Positions 1 to 5,246 of a DNA stretch of 7,019 nt are shown here, one piece after another. How positions within the stretch are numbered: position 1 is the first letter of the stretch; every line of letters starts with the position of its first letter. This stretch comes from Intrasporangiaceae bacterium (GTDB taxonomy: Bacteria; Actinomycetota; Actinomycetes; Actinomycetales; Dermatophilaceae). The stretch spans positions 1 through 7,019 of the forward strand of contig JAAYSB010000115.1 of assembly GCA_012518475.1 (NCBI GenBank), given 5' to 3'. Both the position numbers and the translations under genes were made by a program. Under the pieces are notes generated by a model. That model made no database searches, was not told the DNA's origin, and worked only from the letters and a program-made list of their open reading frames with translations.

Positions 1-716
1 ACGCGGTGCTCGAGGCGCTGTTCGACCTGCCTGCCGGTGAGCGGACTCCGGACCGGGCCCTCGAGCTCGTCGAGCCGCGGTGGCGCGAGCTCGTCGCGGC
101 CGAGCCGGAGCTCGTGACGATGCTCAGCAGTGGCGAGGTGTCCGAGGCGACGTGGTTCGAGGAGGCCGGCCGGCTCGTCCAGAGGTGGTTCGAGCTCGAG
201 GATCCCGCGCGGCTCGAGCCTGCCGACCGGGAGCTCTATGTCGAGACCGAGCTCGACGGGCTGACTCTGCGCGGCTACATCGACCGCCTCGATGTCGCGC
301 CGACCGGGGAGATCCGGATCGTCGACTACAAGACCGGCCGCTGCCCGAACGAACGCTTTGAGGCCAAGGCGCTGTTCCAGATGAAGTTCTATGCGCTTGT
401 CATCTGGCGCCTGCGCGGCGTGCTGCCGTCGATGCTCCAGCTCGTCTACCTCGGCGACGGCCGGATCCTGCGCTACGTCCCGGACGAGGCCGATCTGCGG
501 GCCGTCGAGCGCAATGTCCACGCGGTGTGGGGAGCGATCGAGCGGGCTGCCCGCACCGGTGACTGGCGGCCGCGCACCTCGGCGCTGTGCTCGTGGTGCG
601 ACTTCAAGGAGCTGTGTCCCGAATTCGGCGGCACTCCCCCGCCACTGCCCGAGGGTGCCACGTCGATCGCACTGGACCCGGTCCTCTCCGGCGCTGCGCG
701 ACCCGCAGACGACTAG
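1..716 (+). CDS. RecB-like PD-(D/E)XK nuclease with Fe-S-type cysteines, 5'-truncated by window
   Basis: Partial gene. The frame is open to the window edge (first full codon at base 3), so the GTG at 6 is an internal Val and not a start. Numbering from that codon, the nuclease core is visible: Glu80/82, the GYIDRLD strand (Asp93), IVDYKTG (Asp107 and Lys109, the D/E-X-K part) and LFQMKFYAL (Gln125/Tyr129, the QxxxY motif typical of RecB/AddB/Cas4 nucleases). A C-terminal CSWCDFKELC (Cys195, 198, 204) matches the three-cysteine end of AddB/Cas4-type 4Fe-4S nucleases; the fourth cysteine in such enzymes is N-terminal and would lie outside the window. Known members of this actinobacterial family are stand-alone proteins of roughly 270-300 residues, so about 40-50 residues are probably missing. 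By family it should cut or resect DNA, probably in repair, but its substrate and any helicase partner cannot be read here. It ends in TAG, overlapping the opposing HAD gene by 4 bases. Confidence 0.9.
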   Translation, partial: AVLEALFDLPAGERTPDRALELVEPRWRELVAAEPELVTMLSSGEVSEATWFEEAGRLVQRWFELEDPARLEPADRELYVETELDGLTLRGYIDRLDVAPTGEIRIVDYKTGRCPNERFEAKALFQMKFYALVIWRLRGVLPSMLQLVYLGDGRILRYVPDEADLRAVERNVHAVWGAIERAARTGDWRPRTSALCSWCDFKELCPEFGGTPPPLPEGATSIALDPVLSGAARPADD

Positions 717-1438
717 CCACCCGTTCGCTCCTTCAGGAGGGTCCGGGCTGCGGCGTTCCGGAGGCGGGCGAGCTCGGTGAGGGTCACCCCCGCGAGCGAC
801 TCCACCTGGACGGTGCCGGGCAGCTCGGGAATCTCGACGATGTGGGGCACGGCCACCGTCGGGACGCCGGCACGCACTGCCGAGGTCACCCCGGTGGGTG
901 AGTCCTCGATCGCGACACAGTTCTCGGGGGCGATCCCGAGGGCCTCGGCAGCGCGCAGGTAGGGCTCCGGGTGCGGCTTGCCGTGTTCAACGTTCTCGCC
1001 GGTGACGACAGCGCTGAAGGTGCCCTCGGGCAGCTGCTCGACAATGGGTTCGACGAGCTGCATCCACGACATGGTCACCAGGGCCGACGGGATGCTCGCC
1101 GTCCTCGCCTCGCGCAGCAGCTCACGGGCGCCGGGTCGCCAGGGCACTCCTCGCTCGCGCACGGCCGCGGCGACCCGGGTGAGGAGCTCCTCGACGAGCC
1201 CCTCCGGAGACATGGTGACCGGTGAGTTCGCGATGATGTCCGTCGCGGAGACGAGGAGGGGCTGTCCGACGAGCTGGACGGCGAGCTCGTCGGGCCAGGT
1301 GCCGCCGGCCTCCTCGACGATGGCCCGTTCGGCGGCGATCCAGTACGGCTCGGTGTCGACCAGGGTGCCGTCCATGTCCCAGAGGACTGCAGCGGGTGTC
1401 TCGAGCTCCCGTGGTCCGGTCGCGGTGTTGTCACTCAC
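713..1438 (-). CDS. HAD-superfamily hydrolase (beta-phosphoglucomutase/phosphatase-like)
   Basis: 241 residues from a GTG start at 1438. All four HAD motifs are present: motif I DMDGTLVD (nucleophile Asp21, acid/base Asp23), motif II in ALVTMS (Thr122), motif III Lys154 in EHGKPHPEPYL, and motif IV IEDSPTG (Glu178-Asp179). The region between motif I and residue ~100 is a helical cap of the beta-PGM/2-deoxyglucose-6-phosphatase type (subfamily I). This predicts a cytosolic Mg-dependent phosphatase or phosphomutase acting on a small phosphorylated metabolite, probably a sugar phosphate; the substrate cannot be assigned. A longer reading to an ATG at 1582 exists but would run 116 bases into the divergent PAC2 gene and adds about 48 residues before motif I, so GTG 1438 is preferred. 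That GTG also sits 6 bases after a TACGGT -10 element and has no Shine-Dalgarno sequence. The gene converges on the nuclease with a 4-base overlap and diverges from PAC2. Confidence 0.92.
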   Translation of the reverse strand: MSDNTATGPRELETPAAVLWDMDGTLVDTEPYWIAAERAIVEEAGGTWPDELAVQLVGQPLLVSATDIIANSPVTMSPEGLVEELLTRVAAAVRERGVPWRPGARELLREARTASIPSALVTMSWMQLVEPIVEQLPEGTFSAVVTGENVEHGKPHPEPYLRAAEALGIAPENCVAIEDSPTGVTSAVRAGVPTVAVPHIVEIPELPGTVQVESLAGVTLTELARLRNAAARTLLKERTGG

Positions 1439-1444
1439 CGGCCA

Positions 1445-1450
1445 ACCGTA
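1445..1450 (-). promoter_or_regulatory. -10 element of a probable leaderless promoter for the HAD gene
   Basis: Reading the minus strand, TACGGT (TANNNT) is followed by TGGCCG and then the GTG start at 1438. With this spacing transcription should start at or next to the start codon. No Shine-Dalgarno-like sequence is present. No convincing -35 is seen at 17-19 bases (only weak TTCGAT/CGATCA-like hexamers). The element lies 4 bases from the opposing PAC2 -10. Confidence 0.55.
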
Positions 1451-1454
1451 GACA

Positions 1455-1460
1455 TAGGCT
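1455..1460 (+). promoter_or_regulatory. -10 element of a probable leaderless promoter for PAC2
   Basis: TAGGCT is followed by GGTGCG and the ATG at 1467, a 6-base gap that leaves no room for a leader or a normal ribosome binding site. A TTGTCA at 1428-1433 resembles a -35 box, but the 21-base spacer is long, so it may be coincidental. The same TAGGCT plus 6 bases precedes mshC. Confidence 0.6.
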
Positions 1461-1466
1461 GGTGCG

Positions 1467-2333
1467 ATGATCGAACTCGACGACATCCCCGAGCTCGCGG
1501 ACCCGCTCGTCATCGCGGCCTTCGAGGGGTGGAACGACGCGGGCGAGGCGGCCTCCGCGCTCATCGACCACCTCGCCGACATCTGGGAGGCCGAGCCGAT
1601 CGCAGCCCTCGACCCTGAGAACTACTACGACTTCCAGGTCAACCGGCCGCGGGCGATCATCGACGAGGGACGGCGCCGGATCCACTGGCGGACCACGCGG
1701 ATCCTGCTCGCCCAGCGCACGACCCTCGGGCGTGACGTCATCCTGATCCAGGGTGTGGAGCCGTCCTTCCGGTGGCGTGCCTTCGTCATCGAGCTCATGG
1801 ACTTCGCGCATGCCGTGGGGGTCAACACCGTCATCACGCTCGGTGCGCTCATGGCCGACGTTGCCCACACCCGGCCCATCCCGGTGACGGCGACCACCGA
1901 GGACGAGCACACGCTGCACCGCTATGACCTGGAGCAGAGCCGCTATGAGGGGCCGACCGGCATCATCGGTGTCCTCGCCGACGCGGCCACCCAGGGTGGT
2001 CTGGAGTCCATCTCCTGCTGGGCCGCGGTTCCCCACTATGCCGGGCACACCCCGTCACCGAAGGCCACCCTCGCCCTCATCGCCCGCCTCGAGGAGCTCC
2101 TCGATGCGCCCATCGACCACGGCAGCCTCGACGAGGACGCCCGCGCTTGGGAGCGCGGGGTCAACGAGTTCGCCGATGGGGACGAGGAGGTCGCCGAGTA
2201 CGTCGAGGCGCTCGAGGAGGCTCAGGACACCGCCGACCTCCCCGAGGCGAGCGGAGAGGCTATCGCCCGCGAGTTCGAGCGGTTCCTCCGACGCCGGACC
2301 GACGGAGATGGCGAGAAGGACCTCGGTCCCTGA
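1467..2333 (+). CDS. PAC2-family protein (actinobacterial proteasome-assembly-chaperone-like)
   Basis: 288 residues from ATG 1467 to TGA 2331-2333. The N-terminus MIELDDIPELADPLVIAAFE leading into GWNDAG (21-26) is the hallmark of actinobacterial PAC2 proteins such as M. tuberculosis Rv2125. Other family stretches are ITLGALMADVAHTRPIPV (123-140), YEGPTGIIGVL (160-170) and VPHYAGHTPSPKATLAL (188-204). The first ~210 residues form the alpha/beta PAC2 core. Residues ~215-275 are a charged, acidic, probably helical tail (for example GDEEVAEYVEALEEAQD), which is usual for these proteins. No signal peptide or membrane segment is seen, so it is cytosolic. The family shares its fold with eukaryotic PAC2 and archaeal PbaA, which help assemble proteasomes; whether the bacterial proteins do so is not established. 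It is divergent from the HAD gene, convergent with mshC, and has its own leaderless-type promoter. Confidence 0.93.
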   Translation: MIELDDIPELADPLVIAAFEGWNDAGEAASALIDHLADIWEAEPIAALDPENYYDFQVNRPRAIIDEGRRRIHWRTTRILLAQRTTLGRDVILIQGVEPSFRWRAFVIELMDFAHAVGVNTVITLGALMADVAHTRPIPVTATTEDEHTLHRYDLEQSRYEGPTGIIGVLADAATQGGLESISCWAAVPHYAGHTPSPKATLALIARLEELLDAPIDHGSLDEDARAWERGVNEFADGDEEVAEYVEALEEAQDTADLPEASGEAIAREFERFLRRRTDGDGEKDLGP

Positions 2334-2361
2334 CGGGTCAGAGGCCCGGCCGATCCAGACA

Positions 2362-2376
2362 GGCGCACCGTGCGCC
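2362..2376. terminator. GC-rich hairpin in the PAC2/mshC convergent gap, possible bidirectional terminator
   Basis: GGCGCA-CCG-TGCGCC is a perfect inverted repeat (6 bp with a 3-base loop), 28 bases after the PAC2 stop. It has no T-run after it, only GTTGTTCC about 12 bases downstream, so it is not a textbook intrinsic terminator. Its position between two converging genes makes a 3'-end role plausible on either strand. Confidence 0.4.
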
Positions 2377-2413
2377 CCACGCGCGGCGTTGTTCCTGACA
2401 CGCGGCGAGGGGT

Positions 2414-2443
2414 GATCCTGCGGCGCAATATCCCCGCAGAACC
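2414..2443. repeat. Intergenic hairpin element, copy 1 (CTGCGG/CCGCAG stem, 10-base loop)
   Basis: CTGCGG at 2418-2423 pairs with CCGCAG at 2434-2439 around a 10-base loop beginning CGCA. The outer flanks (GATC before, AACC after) pair only partly. The 22-base core matches copy 2 at 5183-5204 at 18 of 22 positions, with the same stem and loop length. It lies in the 171-bp gap between the PAC2 and mshC stop codons, 66 bases downstream of mshC on the minus strand, so it could act as a 3' hairpin. No gene was recognised in this gap. Confidence 0.4.
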
Positions 2444-2504
2444 TGGAACCGCCGCGTCCCGGCACGACCGCCGCGGGGACAGCAGACGAGGTCAGCGGCG
2501 TAGA

Positions 2505-3767
2505 TCAGAGGCGCAGTCCCAGGAGGGCGTCCATGGCCCGCGCGACCAGGCCCGGTGCCTCGATGAGATCGGCGCTGCGGTCGCGGTCCTCCGCGAGGGT
2601 GAGGTCGGCCCACGCGTCGACGACCCGAAGCGCAGCGGGGCTGTCCAGGTCGTGAGCGAGAGCCGCCCGGATATCGGCGACGGTGCCGGTGGCGTCGGGC
2701 GCGGCGTTGACCGAGAGCGCCTCACGCCACCGGGCGACACGTGCCGTGGCCGCACTGAGCAGATCGTCGGTGTACTCCCAGGCCGTGCGGTAGTGCTGGG
2801 CGAGGAGCAGCGCGCGGACGACCATCGGGTCGACACCCGCGTCGCGCAGGGCGGAGACGAAGACGAGGTTGCCCTTGGACTTGCTCATCTTCTCGCCCTC
2901 GTAGGCGACGAGGGCCTGATAGACGTAGCACTCGGCATAGGTGCGCTCCCCTGTGAGCGCAGTCGATTGGAGTGCTGACATCTCGTGGTGGGGGAAGACG
3001 AGGTCGAGGCCACCGAGCTGGACGTCGAAGGGTGCGCCGAGCAGGTCGAGAGCCAGGGCGGTGCACTCGATGTGCCACCCCGGACGACCCGGCCCGAGCC
3101 CCTCGCCACCGTCCCAGGACGGTTCCCCATCCCGGGCGCCACGCCACAGGAGCGGGTCGAGCGGGCCGCGCTTGCCCCTCCGGTCAGGGTCTCCCCCCCG
3201 CTCGGCGGAGAGCGCGAGCCGGGTGTCCGCGTCGAACCCACTGATGTCACCCGGTTCGCCGTCCACCTGAGCGAGGTCGAGGTAGGTGTCGGGGCCGCCG
3301 GTCGCGTCGGAGACGGTGTAGGTCAGTCCCCGCTCGACCAGAGTGCGCACGGTGGCGGCAATGGTGTCCATGGACTCGACGACCCCGAGGTAGTGCTGCG
3401 GCGGGAGGACAGCCAGCGCCGTCATGTCCTCCCGGAAGAGGGCGATCGCGTCCTCCGCGAGCTGTTCCCATTGCACCCCGTCACGCTCGGCCCGCTCGAG
3501 GAGAGGGTCGTCGATGTCGGTGACGTTCTGGACCGCGTTGAGCGTGTGCCCGTTGTCGAGGAGGACACGGTGCAGCAGGTCCCCGACGAGATAGGTCGCC
3601 GCATGGCCGAGATGTGTCGAGTCATAGGGAGTGACGCCGCAGGCATAGGTCCGCACCTCGGGGCCCGGCTCCAGCGGGCGCAGCGAGTCGGTCCGCAGGT
3701 CATAGAGCCGGAGCGTCGTGGCCGATCCAGGGACGGCGGGGATGAAGGGTGCGGGCCAGGAGATCAC
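2505..3767 (-). CDS. mshC: Mycothiol cysteine ligase MshC
   Basis: 420 residues from GTG 3767. MshC joins L-cysteine to GlcN-inositol using ATP (EC 6.3.1.13), the penultimate step in mycothiol synthesis, in the cytosol. It is a cysteinyl-tRNA-synthetase-like class I enzyme without the tRNA-binding domain. Visible motifs are YACGVTPYDSTHLGH with the HIGH-type HLGH at 52-55, TDIDDP (83-88), GWHIEC (230-235), FPHHE (258-262) and KMSKS (293-297). Cys43, Cys235 and His260 fit the three zinc ligands that bind substrate cysteine, and Trp231 sits where MshC has its conserved Trp. The N-terminus ISWPAPFIPAVPG after the start is typical of MshC and not of CysS, as is the ~420-residue length (CysS is longer). 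The GTG is preceded by TAGGCT plus 6 bases, indicating a leaderless start, in a 23-bp gap after SCO1664. It may also receive read-through from the upstream cluster. Confidence 0.97.
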   Translation of the reverse strand: MISWPAPFIPAVPGSATTLRLYDLRTDSLRPLEPGPEVRTYACGVTPYDSTHLGHAATYLVGDLLHRVLLDNGHTLNAVQNVTDIDDPLLERAERDGVQWEQLAEDAIALFREDMTALAVLPPQHYLGVVESMDTIAATVRTLVERGLTYTVSDATGGPDTYLDLAQVDGEPGDISGFDADTRLALSAERGGDPDRRGKRGPLDPLLWRGARDGEPSWDGGEGLGPGRPGWHIECTALALDLLGAPFDVQLGGLDLVFPHHEMSALQSTALTGERTYAECYVYQALVAYEGEKMSKSKGNLVFVSALRDAGVDPMVVRALLLAQHYRTAWEYTDDLLSAATARVARWREALSVNAAPDATGTVADIRAALAHDLDSPAALRVVDAWADLTLAEDRDRSADLIEAPGLVARAMDALLGLRL

Positions 3768-3773
3768 GCACTG

Positions 3774-3779
3774 AGCCTA
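3774..3779 (-). promoter_or_regulatory. -10 element of a probable leaderless promoter for mshC
   Basis: On the minus strand, TAGGCT is followed by CAGTGC and the GTG start at 3767. There is no Shine-Dalgarno sequence. The expected -35 region falls within the 3' end of the SCO1664-family gene and shows no clear TTGACA-like hexamer. This would give mshC transcription independent of the genes upstream. Confidence 0.6.
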
Positions 3780-3790
3780 ATGGCCGCACA

Positions 3791-4597
3791 TCACAGGGCC
3801 GGCCACGGGACCGCCGGCCAGTCATCGCTCGGTGCCGGGAACGTGCCGGCCTCGAGCAGGCCGTCGACCCGCTCGGCCAGAGCGGCGAGCTCGTCCTGGG
3901 TGAGATGCTCGGTGAGCTCGTCACTCCTCGGGTCCTCGAGGGCCTCCCGGAGTCGTCGCACCGGTTCCAGCTCGTCGGCGGTCAACGCCTCATCGATGAA
4001 GCCCCAGAGCACTGTCCGCAGCTTGGGCTCGACGCTGAGCGAGACCCCGTGGTCGACACCCCAGACGTGCTCGGACCCGGCCCCGCGGATGAGGTGGCTC
4101 CCCTTGCGGTCGGAGGTGTTGAGGACGACGTCGAGCACGGCGACCTGCCGTGTGGCAGCATCCGCGGCGTGGACGAGGGTGACGAGGTTGCCGTGCTGGT
4201 CCGTGCCGTCGAACACCTCCCGCCAGCCGCTCGGCACTCGGCCGGGAGCGACGACGTCGACGACACTGTCCGACTCACCCTCGACCCACAGCTGCACCGA
4301 ACCGGGACCCAGCGGCCCCTGATCGCGCAGGACCGTGGGCGGGACGACACCCCAGCCGCCGAGCTCGGAGATGAGGTATGCGGCACGTTCCCTCCCGGCG
4401 AGGGTCCCGTCCGGGTAGTCCCAGAGCGGACGCTCCCGGACGACCGGCTTATAGATGGCATAGGCGGTGTCCGCCCCGAGGGGGACCCGCACGAGGAGAG
4501 CCGCGTTGCTCGAGACGAGGATCCGGCCCTCGACCGTCAGCTCCTCCTGGGCGAGGGCTCGCAGAGTCTCTTCTGCTCCCCCGTGCCTCACCGTCAC
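3791..4597 (-). CDS. SCO1664-family protein, PI3/4-kinase-like fold
   Basis: 268 residues from GTG 4597, whose GTGA overlaps the DUF3090 stop by 4 bases. A longer frame to ATG 4669 is rejected because it lies inside DUF3090; the chosen start puts ~18 residues before the conserved ELTVEGRI, as in relatives. Kinase-like landmarks are AYAIYKPVVRERPLWDYPDG (Lys50 in YKP as a candidate ATP-binding lysine) with TLAGRE after it, GPGSVQLWVEG, VAVLDVVLNTSDRKGSH (Asp156, Asn160, Asp163; catalytic-loop-like) and VWGVDHGVSLS (Asp182, in the DFG position as DHG). Residues ~220-268 are a helical, acidic C-terminal tail. The family (M. tuberculosis Rv2133c) has distant similarity to phosphatidylinositol 3-/4-kinases but its substrate, lipid, protein or small molecule, is unknown. 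It is soluble by sequence. It is probably translationally coupled to DUF3090 and lies directly before mshC. Confidence 0.9.
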   Translation of the reverse strand: MTVRHGGAEETLRALAQEELTVEGRILVSSNAALLVRVPLGADTAYAIYKPVVRERPLWDYPDGTLAGRERAAYLISELGGWGVVPPTVLRDQGPLGPGSVQLWVEGESDSVVDVVAPGRVPSGWREVFDGTDQHGNLVTLVHAADAATRQVAVLDVVLNTSDRKGSHLIRGAGSEHVWGVDHGVSLSVEPKLRTVLWGFIDEALTADELEPVRRLREALEDPRSDELTEHLTQDELAALAERVDGLLEAGTFPAPSDDWPAVPWPAL

Positions 4598-5106
4598 TGC
4601 CGGCGGTAGCCGTTGGCCCGGGGGCAGATGTGCCCGTCCGGATCGAGGGGACCCCCGCAGAACGGGCACGGGGGGCGCCCGGCGGCGGCGACCGCCAGCG
4701 CCCGCCGGGCGAAGGCCCGAGCGTGCTGTGGAGAGAGCCAGATGCGCACGCCCGCGGTGTCCGGGATCTCGTCGGGGTCCTCGTGGAAGAGCTCGACGAC
4801 GACCGCGTTGCGATCGTCGTCCCAGAGGAGCCGGACCGTGCTGACCCGGAAGTCCTCCTCGATGGGAGTGTCCAGCGGATCGTTGTCGGCGACGAGCGCT
4901 GCGGCGGCCTCACTCGCTGCGGCGCCGGCGACACGGTCGAGGACGTCGTTGATCCGGTCGGCCAGGGTAGTGACGTGGAACTTCTCGATGGACAGGGCAG
5001 CCGCCCGGGAGTCACCGCGCACCTGGACGAAGAAGGTCCGCTCCCCTGGTTGGCCCACCGTCCCGACGACGCAGCGCGTCGGGGGGTCGAAGTCGATCGT
5101 CGTCAT
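4594..5106 (-). CDS. DUF3090 family protein with C-terminal cysteine motif
   Basis: 170 residues from ATG 5106. A frame extension to ATG 5145 exists, but the family's N-terminus corresponds to the IDFDPPTRCVVGTVG stretch just after ATG 5106, and a TAGGGT promoter element lies directly upstream. Conserved features are GERTFFVQVRG (~21-31), SIEKFHVTTLADRI (39-52), WDDDRNAVVVELF (~95-107), VRIWLSPQHARAFARRA (120-136) and a C-terminal CPFCGGPLDPDGHICPRANG followed by YRR. Cys147, Cys150, His159 and Cys161 could bind a metal such as zinc (inference). The function is unknown; the M. tuberculosis relative is Rv2134c. The family occurs beside SCO1664-family and MSMEG_4193-family genes near mshC, as here, so it may be an adaptor or subunit for them. 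Its stop overlaps the SCO1664 start (GTGA). Confidence 0.92.
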   Translation of the reverse strand: MTTIDFDPPTRCVVGTVGQPGERTFFVQVRGDSRAAALSIEKFHVTTLADRINDVLDRVAGAAASEAAAALVADNDPLDTPIEEDFRVSTVRLLWDDDRNAVVVELFHEDPDEIPDTAGVRIWLSPQHARAFARRALAVAAAGRPPCPFCGGPLDPDGHICPRANGYRRQ

Positions 5107-5113
5107 GCAGTCC

Positions 5114-5119
5114 ACCCTA
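5114..5119 (-). promoter_or_regulatory. -10 element of a possible leaderless promoter for DUF3090-SCO1664
   Basis: On the minus strand, TAGGGT is followed by GGACTGC (7 bases) and ATG 5106. The same bases, AGGGTGG, could instead serve as a ribosome binding site 5 bases before the ATG, so the leaderless reading is less certain than for mshC or PAC2. No clear -35 was found. Confidence 0.45.
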
Positions 5120-5146
5120 ATCATGGGCGCGACGCTCCGCGTCACA

Positions 5147-5165
5147 TCCGGCCGTCGCTGCCGGA
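5147..5165. terminator. GC-rich hairpin between phosphomutase and DUF3090
   Basis: TCCGGC (5147-5152) and GCCGGA (5160-5165) form a 6-bp stem with a 7-base loop. GCGT before and CGC after can add pairs across a small bulge. There is no T-run. It lies 82 bases past the phosphomutase stop on the minus strand and upstream of the DUF3090 promoter, so it may attenuate read-through; it could also be chance in GC-rich DNA. Confidence 0.3.
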
Positions 5166-5178
5166 CGCGGCGGTCACC

Positions 5179-5208
5179 GATTCTGCGGCGCAGGACCTCC
5201 GCAGGATC
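5179..5208. repeat. Intergenic hairpin element, copy 2 (10-bp stem, 10-base loop)
   Basis: GATTCTGCGG (5179-5188) pairs with CCGCAGGATC (5199-5208) as ten pairs with a single G-U wobble when read on the plus strand; on the minus strand the wobble becomes an A-C mismatch. The loop is CGCAGGACCT. The core (5183-5204) matches copy 1 at 2418-2439 at 18 of 22 positions with identical stem halves and loop length. It sits in the 140-bp gap after the phosphomutase stop. It may be a transcript-end hairpin or a member of a dispersed intergenic repeat family. Confidence 0.45.
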
Positions 5209-5246
5209 TCCGGGGACCGCGGCCGGCTATGAGCGCCGCAGCTCGA

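Noticed and set aside
1428..1433. TTGTCA as a -35 box for PAC2
   Set aside because: The sequence fits, but a 21-base spacer to TAGGCT is too long for a standard promoter; kept only as a remark.
1439..1582. Longer HAD start at ATG 1582
   Set aside because: It would overlap the PAC2 coding region by 116 bases and add a Ser/Ala-rich leader with no family support. GTG 1438 fits the promoter and the family.
2334..2504. Small gene or RNA gene in the convergent gap
   Set aside because: Open frames here are tails of shadows. I see hairpins but no tRNA, riboswitch or start signal that supports a gene.
2985..4322. 445-codon plus-strand open frame antisense to mshC and SCO1664
   Set aside because: It spans two well-supported genes on the other strand and a gene boundary, and its translation has no recognisable domain. 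Long antisense frames are expected in GC-rich actinobacterial DNA.
3749..4609. 286-codon plus-strand open frame opposite SCO1664
   Set aside because: Antisense shadow of a conserved family; no motif or start signal of its own.
5107..5145. Longer DUF3090 starts at ATG 5145 or 5124
   Set aside because: The extra residues are not family-like, and the TAGGGT box or ribosome site lies between them and ATG 5106.
4378..5232. 284-codon plus-strand open frame opposite DUF3090
   Set aside because: Arg/Gly/Pro-rich shadow of the real gene on the minus strand.
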